Assembly (NCBI GenBank): GCA_023440825.1
Contig: JAEXRL010000011.1
Span: 80,905 to 144,904, forward strand
From: Pseudomonadota bacterium
GTDB taxonomy: Bacteria; Pseudomonadota; Gammaproteobacteria; Burkholderiales; Burkholderiaceae_B
Length of the DNA: 64,000 nucleotides
Direction of reading: 5' to 3'
The translations under genes and the position numbers were made by a program. Shown here piece after piece: positions 36,579-44,177 of this stretch (its first letter is position 1; every line of letters begins with the position of its first letter). The notes under the pieces are model-generated. The model saw only the letters and a program-made list of their open reading frames with translations, was not told where the DNA came from and searched no databases.

Positions 36579-39219
36579 GCTGCTCCTCTTGCTCATCATA
36601 CAAACGTAAAAACGGCAACACCTCACAATACAGCAAGTCGTTAGGCGTTGCGGTCTGATTCATCGCATTACCCGTCACAAACTCACGTGCCAAACTGTGT
36701 ATCGCCACACGCCAGGCCTGCAATAAGGCAGACCAACTTTGCTCAGGCGGTAACTCCTGCAACCCGGGGAAATCCAGGTCTTCCTGCCCCATACCCGCGT
36801 ACTCCACACTGCGAGCATGCAAACGGCAAAGCGCCAACGCCACCACATCTAGTCCGGCGTCTTGTAAAAGCATGGCATAAAAAGGCAGTTGCAAATTAAT
36901 AGGGCGCTCACGCAGCCATTCTTGTTTTAAACGAAAATCACCACTACCTGTTTTATAGTCAATCAAAATGACATCACCTTCAGGCAAACGATCCAACCTA
37001 TCTAAGCGCATACGTAAACGCAAGGCCTCATAACACCACTCATGCTGCTGCTCGCGCTGCGCAATAGAAAAACAAGGACGACGTAACTCCAGTTGCACAT
37101 ATGCATCCGTGATCAGGCGGGCACGTTGCACTTCCAAAGCTTGCAAACGCTCACTGTAATGAGCAAGCTCTTGCTGTGCAGCGTGCTCCAGCGCGTGCTG
37201 CACTAACACGTCAAGACGCCCCTGCGCGAACGCGTGCTGTAAAGACTGCTGATCTGGAAGCTCATCCCACAAACGCTCTAGCAGATTGTGCAAAAATAAG
37301 CCGCGGCTATTCATATCAGCCAAGGTGGCATAAGCGGATAACTCACGTGCATGTAGGCGATAGCGCACAAACGCCCATAACGGATTACGTGCCTGCGCCT
37401 CCAGTACGGCTACCCCGCCACTGATAGGCTCATTAGCAGTGAGGGCCGGGCCTAGATGATCGTCAAAATACTCCATCTCTACCTTGACAGCATCCATCTC
37501 ATTCATTTGGCGCATCGGGTATTGACGGCGCTCATGGTGCGCGATGAGAGGGCTGGGACGCAACTGCTGCTCGCCTTCAGTTTGAGGGTAGCTTAACCAT
37601 ACCGTATCGGCGCTGCGCAATAAGGACTGCATAATAAGGCGTGCCCATGCCAGCTCTCGCTCCGGCGTCGCGCGTGGTGCATTAGCCCGTCGTAAGGCCA
37701 CGGCAGGCAAGAGCGCATTGGGCCGTACAACAGCTGGTAATACCGCATCGCTTAAGCCCACTACCCATACCGCATCCCAACGCCCACCCTCAGCTTCCAG
37801 AAAGCCCAGCACATCCAGCCGCGCATTCGCTGCTCGCTGAGGTTGAAACGGCATATCCTGCAGCTTGGTTGCAAACAAGTGCTGAAACGCCATGACAGTC
37901 AGCGCCCCCAGAGCAGGCGCCTGAGCTGCCAACTGCTGCACGGCTTGCTGTAGCGCCTCCAGCGTTTGATACCCCGCACTGTCTACGGCCTCTGAGCTGG
38001 GAAAACCCAAAAGGTCCAGTGCCTGTCTCCAGTGATGCGCCCACGCCAAGCAGTCTTGCTGCTTGGGAGCCTGTCGCATTAACTCATACGCCTGCTCCCA
38101 GGCCCTAGCCAGCAGTGGTGCGTGTTCATTTAAGGCCTGCTGAAAGCGCGCAGCACTCACTCCCAGTTCTTGTTGTTCGCGCCAGCCTACATCGATCGCG
38201 GCACGCCCGCCTGCTTCAGCTTGCCCTCCCGCACACAAGCCTTGCAATAGGGCTTGTGCTAGCAACTCAGGCTCAGCAATGCCCTGCGTGCTCAACACGG
38301 CCAACGCTTTCATCCAGGCTAAAGCACTGCGCGCATACGGCCACTGTGCCAATGGACGAGCGGCTGCCACGTTGTAGTTATGTATCAAACGACCCTCTAC
38401 AGACAAAGCCTGATGCATGAGCCTATGTACTAAAGGCACCTGTGTTTCCAAAGAAGGCGCCACAATCGCTACGTGGCATTTTGGATCGGCATCCAGGTGT
38501 TCACGGGCCCACTGCACTGCCTGCCGCCACTCTTGCTCGGTGTCAAACGCAGCATGACAATACACATGATTGGCCTCAGGCTCTTGAGCCTGAAACTGAT
38601 ACAGTTGCACACCCTGCTTTTGCGCCGCCAAAAGCATCGCTCTGAGGCGCGGGGAATACTCATGAAACCCCATGAGTACTAAATTTCGGCAATCTGGTAC
38701 AAACGCGCCCGTTTCTAGCGCAGCCACAATACGCTCGATGCTGGTGTTGCTGTCATCCAGATCGAGCCGTACCAAAGCATCCCGATACGCGAGACGCCAT
38801 TGCAAAAAATGCTCGTAATCGGCGGTGTGCTCGGCCTCAAGAACTTGAATTTTCCACTCATCTAGCAAGTAGTCTGCCTCGACAGCGCTACGAGCCGCTT
38901 GCGGTATATTCAATAAATACCCTTCTTCTTCGCACTCGGTAATAACTTGCTGCCACAGTTGGCGACTCGTGAAAGCATCCAGCTCGTGACTGGCTGGTAC
39001 AAAGTTAGGTACAAAGCACAACACATCACTGATCTGACGTAACCAAGCACTTAACGGCATAATAGCGGGAATCGCTAAACTCCCCTGAGCCCGGTCAACA
39101 CGCACAGAAAGCTGTGCCAATAAACGCCTTGCGTAGCGATTATTCACCGTAATCAGCAAGGTCTCACTGCTTTCTAAAGCCAGTAGCTGATCCAGATCCA
39201 GAGACTCGAACTCCTGCAT
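36562..39219 (-). CDS. addB: AddB-like PD-(D/E)XK nuclease subunit
   Basis: Partner of the AddA-like protein, 885 residues. The N-terminal two thirds resemble a helicase-like fold without an intact Walker A motif, as in the proteobacterial 'probable DNA repair protein' group. The C-terminal nuclease keeps the catalytic core: RMRLDRLDRLPEGDVILIDYKTG (about 755-778) followed by QLPFYAMLL. I see no four-cysteine iron-sulfur pattern as in Firmicute AddB. The gene order B then A with overlap supports a complex. Divergent from modE. The symbol is by analogy. Confidence 0.8.
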   Translation of the reverse strand: MQEFESLDLDQLLALESSETLLITVNNRYARRLLAQLSVRVDRAQGSLAIPAIMPLSAWLRQISDVLCFVPNFVPASHELDAFTSRQLWQQVITECEEEGYLLNIPQAARSAVEADYLLDEWKIQVLEAEHTADYEHFLQWRLAYRDALVRLDLDDSNTSIERIVAALETGAFVPDCRNLVLMGFHEYSPRLRAMLLAAQKQGVQLYQFQAQEPEANHVYCHAAFDTEQEWRQAVQWAREHLDADPKCHVAIVAPSLETQVPLVHRLMHQALSVEGRLIHNYNVAAARPLAQWPYARSALAWMKALAVLSTQGIAEPELLAQALLQGLCAGGQAEAGGRAAIDVGWREQQELGVSAARFQQALNEHAPLLARAWEQAYELMRQAPKQQDCLAWAHHWRQALDLLGFPSSEAVDSAGYQTLEALQQAVQQLAAQAPALGALTVMAFQHLFATKLQDMPFQPQRAANARLDVLGFLEAEGGRWDAVWVVGLSDAVLPAVVRPNALLPAVALRRANAPRATPERELAWARLIMQSLLRSADTVWLSYPQTEGEQQLRPSPLIAHHERRQYPMRQMNEMDAVKVEMEYFDDHLGPALTANEPISGGVAVLEAQARNPLWAFVRYRLHARELSAYATLADMNSRGLFLHNLLERLWDELPDQQSLQHAFAQGRLDVLVQHALEHAAQQELAHYSERLQALEVQRARLITDAYVQLELRRPCFSIAQREQQHEWCYEALRLRMRLDRLDRLPEGDVILIDYKTGSGDFRLKQEWLRERPINLQLPFYAMLLQDAGLDVVALALCRLHARSVEYAGMGQEDLDFPGLQELPPEQSWSALLQAWRVAIHSLAREFVTGNAMNQTATPNDLLYCEVLPFLRLYDEQEEQHEAAQ

Positions 39220-39326
39220 AAGCCGATATTTTCCTGTGATGGAGGTCTACAATAGCTGACATTGTAACGGCTCACCGCCGCGATGAACGGCTTGATGTCT
39301 CTGTCCCATACTCATACACTTGAACC

Positions 39327-40139
39327 ATGTCCGAAACCCCGTCACACATCGAAATCAATAGCAGCCTGTCTCTTAGCACCGCAGGGCGAAGCTGGGGCAG
39401 CGCAAGACGCATGGCCCTACTAGAAGCCATCGGTAATCATGGCTCTATCTCTGCGGCTGCCCGCCATATCAGCATTAGTTACAAGGCGGCTTGGGACGCA
39501 ATCGAAACTATGAATAACCTAGCTGGTGAAGCATTGGTGGAACGTACTACGGGTGGAACAGGTGGAGGAGGCGCGCGATTAACCCCACGTGCCGAAGAAC
39601 TACTACGCCACTACCAAGCCTACGAACGTATGCATCAACGCTTCATGAAACGACTAAGCCAAGTTGGACAGTTTGGCACTGACAATATGGAGCTTTTACA
39701 AGCCATGATGCTACAAACCTCAGCCCGTAATAATTTACAGGGTGTAATCAGTGAGATTAAAACCGGCGCCGTTAACGATGAAATTATCCTTGATATCGGT
39801 AATAACAAACAAATCGTTGCATCCATCACCTGCGAGAGCACACAAAGCCTAGGATTGAAAACAGGCCAAAAAGCACTGGCCTTTCTTAAAGCCTCTTCAG
39901 TTTTGATCGGTTTGGATAATACTAGCGGTGCGCTCTCTGCACGTAATCAACTGCTCGGTACCATCAGCCGGGTTGTGCCGGGCGCCGTTAATGCAGAGGT
40001 CGGGCTAGAACTAGCCCCTGGCCAAACCTTGACCGCCACGATTACATTGGAAAGCGTACGCCGCCTAGCCCTCAAAGAGGGCCAGTCCGCCTACGCTATT
40101 TTTAAAGCCTCTAGCGTGATGCTTGCTACGCTGGAATAA
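39327..40139 (+). CDS. modE: molybdate-responsive regulator ModE
   Basis: Represses the molybdate importer when molybdate is plentiful. 270 residues. The N-terminal winged helix is recognisable: GRSWGSARRMALLEAIGNHGSISAAARHISISYKAAWDAI with ALVERTTGGTGGGGARLT. Two Mop/TOBE ligand domains follow at about 130-195 (ARNNLQGVISEIKTGAVNDEI) and 205-270 (ARNQLLGTISRVVPGAVNAEV). Convergent with modC, overlapping it by 14 bases. A matching operator lies upstream of modA (42321-42344). Confidence 0.95.
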   Translation: MSETPSHIEINSSLSLSTAGRSWGSARRMALLEAIGNHGSISAAARHISISYKAAWDAIETMNNLAGEALVERTTGGTGGGGARLTPRAEELLRHYQAYERMHQRFMKRLSQVGQFGTDNMELLQAMMLQTSARNNLQGVISEIKTGAVNDEIILDIGNNKQIVASITCESTQSLGLKTGQKALAFLKASSVLIGLDNTSGALSARNQLLGTISRVVPGAVNAEVGLELAPGQTLTATITLESVRRLALKEGQSAYAIFKASSVMLATLE

Positions 40140-40845
40140 AATCTTCACGATGTGAAGCTTTTAGTTCCAAGGCATGGCATTGATCAAACACTTTGCCATG
40201 CCGAATACGAAACACCTGCTCAGACAATGCCCGTGCATCCTCAGGATCATGGGTAATTAAGATGGTGGGAATATCCAGGGTATGTTGTAGCTCAGCCAGC
40301 TCAGTGCGTAAGCGGGTCCGTAGGTCCTGATCCATAGCCGCCAAGGGTTCATCGAGCAACAACAGCTCCGGGTCTACTGCTAAGGCACGCGCCAAGGCCG
40401 TGCGCTGTTTTTGCCCACCCGATAGTTGCGATGGATAACTACGCAACACACTACCCAGCTCAAAGGCGTCAACCCAGCGCTGTGCTTGATCCGGCAAATG
40501 CTTGGCGGAACGATTAAACCAAGCCCTGTTCAGCCCAAAACAAATATTTTGTGCCACAGTCAAATGCGGGAATAAGCCATAGTCCTGAAAGAGGTACGCC
40601 ACACGCCGCTGCTGTGGTGCCAGATTGACCCCCTGTGCAGCATCAAAAAACACCTTATTACCAATGCGAATGATACCGTGCTCTGGTGTTAACAGACCTG
40701 CTACGGCCTGTACCGTCATGGACTTTCCTGAACCGGAAGGGCCATAAAGTGCAATGCGCTTAGAATCGCTGTGTAAGTCGATATCCAATAAAAATTCGCG
40801 TGTAGGCGACACCAGCTTACGCTGTATTTGAAGCAAAAAGCTCAT
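40126..40845 (-). CDS. modC: molybdate ABC transporter ATPase ModC
   Basis: Energises molybdate import. 239 residues: shorter than E. coli ModC (352) because the C-terminal Mop domain is absent. Walker A YGPSGSGKSMTVQ (about 34-46), signature LSGGQKQRTALARAL, Walker B LLLLDEPLAAMD and H-loop LITHDPEDARAL. Its start overlaps the modB stop by 4 bases. Sensing may rest with ModE, which has two Mop domains. Confidence 0.93.
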   Translation of the reverse strand: MSFLLQIQRKLVSPTREFLLDIDLHSDSKRIALYGPSGSGKSMTVQAVAGLLTPEHGIIRIGNKVFFDAAQGVNLAPQQRRVAYLFQDYGLFPHLTVAQNICFGLNRAWFNRSAKHLPDQAQRWVDAFELGSVLRSYPSQLSGGQKQRTALARALAVDPELLLLDEPLAAMDQDLRTRLRTELAELQHTLDIPTILITHDPEDARALSEQVFRIRHGKVFDQCHALELKASHREDFIPA

Positions 40846-41513
40846 CGCTCTCTCCGCATTTGCCTAGGCGACAAGGCGCTCGCACTCCAGAGCACCACCA
40901 CACATGTAATCGAGATCACAATCACCAAAAAAGTGGCCAGCTGATCGTCTCCGGCTTGCACCGCCTCGTAAATAGCAATCGACATGGTTTGCGTACGTCC
41001 GGGGATACTGCCCGCGATCATCAGTGTGGCGCCAAACTCGCCTAATGCTCGGGCAAAAGCTAACAGCACACCTGCAAAAATGCCACGTGCTGCCATAGGT
41101 AGACTAACCCGAAAAAACACCGCCACGGATCCGATACCCAGCACTCTGGCAGCATCCTCAATACGTACGTCCACATCTTCGAAGGCTGCTCGAGCCGCCT
41201 TTAGCACCATGGGGAAGGCCACGACAGAAGCCGCTACGACTGCTCCTTGCCATGTAAAGACAAGCTCTATACCCAAGCTAGACAAATACTGACCCAATGT
41301 ACTGCGCCGACCGAACAGAACCAGCAGGTAATAACCAATTACGGTAGGTGGCAAAACCATTGGTAAGGTCAAGATCGAGTCTAGCAAGTCGCACCAACGG
41401 GACGGCCAGCGCGACAAGGCATAAGCAATACCGATTCCGGTCACGCAAGCAATTAAGGTTGCCCAACCGGCAACCTTCAAAGACAGCAGTAAAGGAACCC
41501 AAATTGTATTCAT
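40842..41513 (-). CDS. modB: molybdate ABC transporter permease ModB
   Basis: Inner-membrane channel for molybdate, 223 residues from the ATG at 41513 (MNTIWVPLLLSLKVAGWATL); a TTG two codons upstream is a weaker option. Five to six membrane helices. Family motifs: LPMVLPPTVIGYYLLVLFGR and the loop EDAARVLGIGSVAVFFRVSLPMAARG (about 130-155), then ARALGEFGATLMIAGSIPGRTQT. Second gene of modABC. Confidence 0.95.
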   Translation of the reverse strand: MNTIWVPLLLSLKVAGWATLIACVTGIGIAYALSRWPSRWCDLLDSILTLPMVLPPTVIGYYLLVLFGRRSTLGQYLSSLGIELVFTWQGAVVAASVVAFPMVLKAARAAFEDVDVRIEDAARVLGIGSVAVFFRVSLPMAARGIFAGVLLAFARALGEFGATLMIAGSIPGRTQTMSIAIYEAVQAGDDQLATFLVIVISITCVVVLWSASALSPRQMRRER

Positions 41514-41534
41514 GAACAACAGTCTGGTGTGTAC

Positions 41535-42284
41535 TTAAGGCTTAGCAAAACCATATTTAGCCAATACTTCTTGCCCCGATGGGGAGAGAACGAAATCCTC
41601 AAACGCCTGCGCTTTATCGTTGCGTCCATTACGCTCTACTAAAGCAATAGGATACAGTACGGGCTCACGGGTTTTTAAAACCGCAATCACATCTACTTTG
41701 TCTTTCACTGTTGCCGCATCGGTAGCAAACACAAAGCCTGCCTCTACTTCACCTCTAGCCACGTAATCTAACACCTGACGCACGTGCTGGCCTAAAATTT
41801 TGCGGCTATCTACATCTGCCCAATTACCCGAGTCCTCCAGTGAGGCCTGAGTGTAGCGCCCAACCGGTACAGTGGCAGGATTGCCGATAGCAATACGCTT
41901 AACCTCGGATTTGGCTAAATCAGCAAGTGATTCGATTTTGCCTGGATTATCGCTAGGAACAATAAGAACAACTTCATTTTTGACAAAGTTCTGACGTGTG
42001 GCGGGATCTACTGCTTTTTCTGCCACTGCCTTATCCATGGCTTTCTGGTCTGCCGATGCAAAAACATCGACTGGTGCACCGTTCACAATTTGTTGCAAAA
42101 GCACATCAGAGGCCGCAAAGCTAGTGAGCACTTTCGTGCCCGGATGATTCTGCTCGAACTGTGTAGCCAACTCTTTAAATGCATTGGTCAGGCTAGCTGC
42201 AGCTGAAACCACAAGTTCATCGGCCATTGCAGGCGCCTGTAACAGCAGGGACAGCGAACAGGCGGTGAGAATTCGTTTAAACAT
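41535..42284 (-). CDS. modA: periplasmic molybdate-binding protein ModA
   Basis: Captures molybdate/tungstate for ModBC. 249 residues with a Sec signal peptide (cleavage after APAMA, about residue 21). Ligand motifs: VSAAASLTNAFKEL, DVFASADQKAMDKA and AIGNPATVPVGRYTQ, followed by YVARGEVEAGFVFATDA. A strong ribosome site (GGGGAG) precedes the ATG. A ModE operator begins 37 bases upstream. Confidence 0.96.
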   Translation of the reverse strand: MFKRILTACSLSLLLQAPAMADELVVSAAASLTNAFKELATQFEQNHPGTKVLTSFAASDVLLQQIVNGAPVDVFASADQKAMDKAVAEKAVDPATRQNFVKNEVVLIVPSDNPGKIESLADLAKSEVKRIAIGNPATVPVGRYTQASLEDSGNWADVDSRKILGQHVRQVLDYVARGEVEAGFVFATDAATVKDKVDVIAVLKTREPVLYPIALVERNGRNDKAQAFEDFVLSPSGQEVLAKYGFAKP

Positions 42285-42320
42285 TAGGTACTCCCCTTGA
42301 TAAGTAATGTGTATTCAACA

Positions 42321-42344
42321 CGTAATATATATAGGTATATATCG
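42321..42344. promoter_or_regulatory. ModE-binding operator of modABC
   Basis: An A/T-rich dyad CGTAATAT...ATATATCG of 24 bases between modA and the divergent TauE-type gene. The half-sites CGTAATAT and CGATATAT resemble the E. coli ModE half-site CGTTATAT, with the same outer CG pairs and similar spacing. With modE 2 kb away, repression of modABC by Mo-ModE is likely; the permease gene on the other side could also be affected. Confidence 0.8.
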
Positions 42345-42503
42345 AAGGTCAAACGCAAGAACAGACCTAGATCAAACACAGCCCATATAAAAACAATTTT
42401 ATGTTTGCAGTACACTCTAGAGCTTCACGTAAAACCCTTTTGTTAAAACAGTGCTTACCCACCCTCGCTTTACACCACTGCTTATTGTCATGGCGGATTT
42501 TGC

Positions 42504-43259
42504 ATGACAGACACGCTTCTCATACTGGCCATCATCGCTCTAGGCACCTATTTTCAGACCATCACAGGCTTTGGGCTAGGCATTATTGTGATTGGACTAG
42601 TCACTGGCCTGAATCTGGCGAGCCTGGCTTTTATAGCTACAGTGATAAGCCTGACCAGCATTATTAATGGTTGTGCTGCACTACAAGGCCGTTGGCAACG
42701 ACTCAGTCCGGTGGTTTCCATCTGGACTCTGGCCGGCATTGTGCCCTCGACCATAGCAGGTACCATGCTCCTGACGTACTTAAGTCAGGAGGCGAACAAT
42801 ATGCTTAAACTATTGCTAGGCCTCTTAATTATCTTTAGTGGTCTAAGCGCCATGCGACGCCCCAAGCCCCAAGCTGAGCTGTCCCGCAAAAGCACATTTT
42901 TTATCTATGGTTTTATCTCTGGTTTATGCGGGGGCTTATTTGGCATGCCTGGACCGCCGATTATTCTGTTGTTTTACCGGCAACCGCTGGACTACGCACA
43001 GATACGAAATTTGCTCTTGCTTATGTTCACCTTAACAGCGGTAGTTCGCACGCTTTATGAGGCAGGCATAGGCACCTTGGGCTGGGATGCTGTGTACTTG
43101 TCTTTGATCGCCCTGCCACTGGTAACCGGTCTAACGCTGCTGGTAAGGCGTTTGCCGGCGCCACTGAGCGCAGAAGGCATACGTAAGCTGTCTTTTTACA
43201 GCTTGCTATTAATAGGATTGGGACTGGCCGTTGAGAGCAGTTGGCTGATGCTCGCCTAG
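42504..43259 (+). CDS. TauE/SafE-family membrane permease
   Basis: Putative anion exporter of the sulfite-exporter (COG0730) family. 251 residues with about eight membrane segments in two halves. N-terminal half: YFQTITGFGLGIIVIGLVTGL; second half: SGLCGGLFGMPGPPIILLFYR, the repeated G-x-G-G-x-x-G-type motif. Substrates in the family include sulfite and organosulfonates; none can be assigned. Divergent from modA, with the ModE site in between. A short A/U-rich hairpin follows the stop. Confidence 0.85.
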   Translation: MTDTLLILAIIALGTYFQTITGFGLGIIVIGLVTGLNLASLAFIATVISLTSIINGCAALQGRWQRLSPVVSIWTLAGIVPSTIAGTMLLTYLSQEANNMLKLLLGLLIIFSGLSAMRRPKPQAELSRKSTFFIYGFISGLCGGLFGMPGPPIILLFYRQPLDYAQIRNLLLLMFTLTAVVRTLYEAGIGTLGWDAVYLSLIALPLVTGLTLLVRRLPAPLSAEGIRKLSFYSLLLIGLGLAVESSWLMLA

Positions 43260-43290
43260 TACAAACGCGTACAAAAAATAGCCACTGCGT

Positions 43291-43315
43291 ACAGAAATCT
43301 ATTTCTGTGCTTTTG
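43291..43315 (+). terminator. possible terminator after the TauE/SafE gene
   Basis: A 7-bp stem (ACAGAAA at 43291-43297 with TTTCTGT at 43302-43308) around a 4-base loop, followed by GCTTTTGTT. A/U-rich and therefore weak. It separates the permease gene from the tRNA gene. Confidence 0.4.
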
Positions 43316-43386
43316 TTCAAAGGCACATACTGCTAGAATTTCAAACTGCTTTTTACTCTGCGTCTAGACTAGCAGTGAATAAAGCT

Positions 43387-43668
43387 GGCCCTATAGTTAA
43401 ATGGATATAACTTTCCCCTCCTAAAAATTGGGCACCCAGCACTGAAAAGGCTGGTGTGAATGCGCTTAAATTCGGTGAACCCCCTGTCTTAAGACGCGGC
43501 AACCCCGAGCGAAGCTGCCACATGGCAGAACGTGTAGAGACTCGACAGGCGCAACCTACAGCCTTGGCCATGGTTAAGATAGAGTCCAGACCACAAACTA
43601 TTCTAGGCGGTGAAAACCGTAGTGGTACGAAGGGAAGATTGCAGGTTCGATTCCTGCTGGGGCCGCCA
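43387..43668 (+). tRNA. tRNA-Arg (anticodon CCU) interrupted by a group I intron
   Basis: The 5' exon is 43387-43422 and the 3' exon 43630-43668. Joined, they form a complete cloverleaf of 75 nt with the CCA encoded. Acceptor GGCCCTA (43387-43393) pairs with TGGGGCC (43658-43664). The D stem is GTTA/TAAC. The anticodon stem TTCCC (43413-43417) pairs with GGGAA (43632-43636) around the loop C-T-CCT-A-A, giving anticodon CCT. The T arm is GCAGG-TTCGATT-CCTGC. G73 and CCA are at 43665-43668. It decodes AGG. The 207-base insertion lies exactly between positions 36 and 37. A possible -10 is TAGAAT at 43334-43339. Confidence 0.95.
43423..43629 (+). ncRNA. group I self-splicing intron in tRNA-Arg(CCU)
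   Basis: 207 nt, starting after exon U36 and ending in G (43629), as group I splicing requires. Core elements are recognisable. P1: GGG at 43430-43432 pairs with anticodon CCU, including the splice-site U-G pair. P3: TGCGC 43461-43465 with GCGCA 43549-43553. P4: TTCGG 43471-43475 with CCGAG 43505-43509. Q-type GGCAACCCCGAGC precedes P6. P7: GACTC 43539-43543 with GAGTC 43582-43586, inside the R-like GTGTAGAGAC and S-like AAGATAGAGTCC. P9 is a CGGT-GAAA-ACCG tetraloop hairpin. It closely resembles the 205-nt tRNA-Ile intron of Azoarcus (subgroup IC3). No homing endonuclease is encoded. Confidence 0.93.
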
Positions 43669-43747
43669 TCACCATACACATCGCTGCAATACTGGCATTT
43701 TATACTGTAGACCACGACTGATATTCTAGTTACAGGGTCTCTGTGTC

Positions 43748-44164
43748 ATGCCGTACACGTATAACATCTATGCTCACCCTACTAAAGGATCGATAGCCGT
43801 ACGCCTGGGCTTTGCATGGCCTGCTATTTTTCTAGGTTGCTTCTGGATGTTTAGCAATGTGCTCTGGCGCCGAGGCCTGATTTGGCTGACGGCATATACC
43901 ATCTTGTGGGGGCTAGCTCTAATTCTGTTAAACAATGCACAGGGCTGGCTACAAACCATGGGTTTCATCAAGCTTGGGCTGGCATTTTTAACGCTATGGC
44001 TACTACCCGCATTTTTTGGTCATCTCTGGTGTGAACTACACCTGCACACTCAGGGGTTTGAGCGCCGCTCTATTGAATACGCAAACTGCGCTCAACACGC
44101 GGTGCGCAAAGCGAAGCAAAAATACAGTTCTGGCTCTACCCACCAACTACGCTTTGCGTCTTAA
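43748..44164 (+). CDS. DUF2628-type small membrane protein
   Basis: 138 residues. The N-terminus YNIYAHPTKGSIAVRLGFAWPAIFLGCFWMF matches the DUF2628 pattern (a short 'tHP..G...V+.GFsWpAffFG.fW' lead-in). Two to three hydrophobic segments follow (about 44-62 and 72-92), then a charged cytoplasmic tail (EYANCAQHAVRKAKQKY). Function is unknown for the family. It lies 80 bases after the intron-bearing tRNA gene and converges on the MFS gene. Confidence 0.7.
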   Translation: MPYTYNIYAHPTKGSIAVRLGFAWPAIFLGCFWMFSNVLWRRGLIWLTAYTILWGLALILLNNAQGWLQTMGFIKLGLAFLTLWLLPAFFGHLWCELHLHTQGFERRSIEYANCAQHAVRKAKQKYSSGSTHQLRFAS

Positions 44165-44177
44165 GCCCTATCAACCT

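Noticed and set aside
43456..43710. An 84-codon plus-strand frame inside the intron, as a possible homing endonuclease
   Set aside because: It covers the ribozyme core and the 3' exon and has no LAGLIDADG, GIY-YIG or HNH motif.
43353..43715. A 120-codon minus-strand frame across the tRNA-Arg gene
   Set aside because: It is antisense to a complete tRNA plus intron and shows no protein family; the RNA features explain the sequence.
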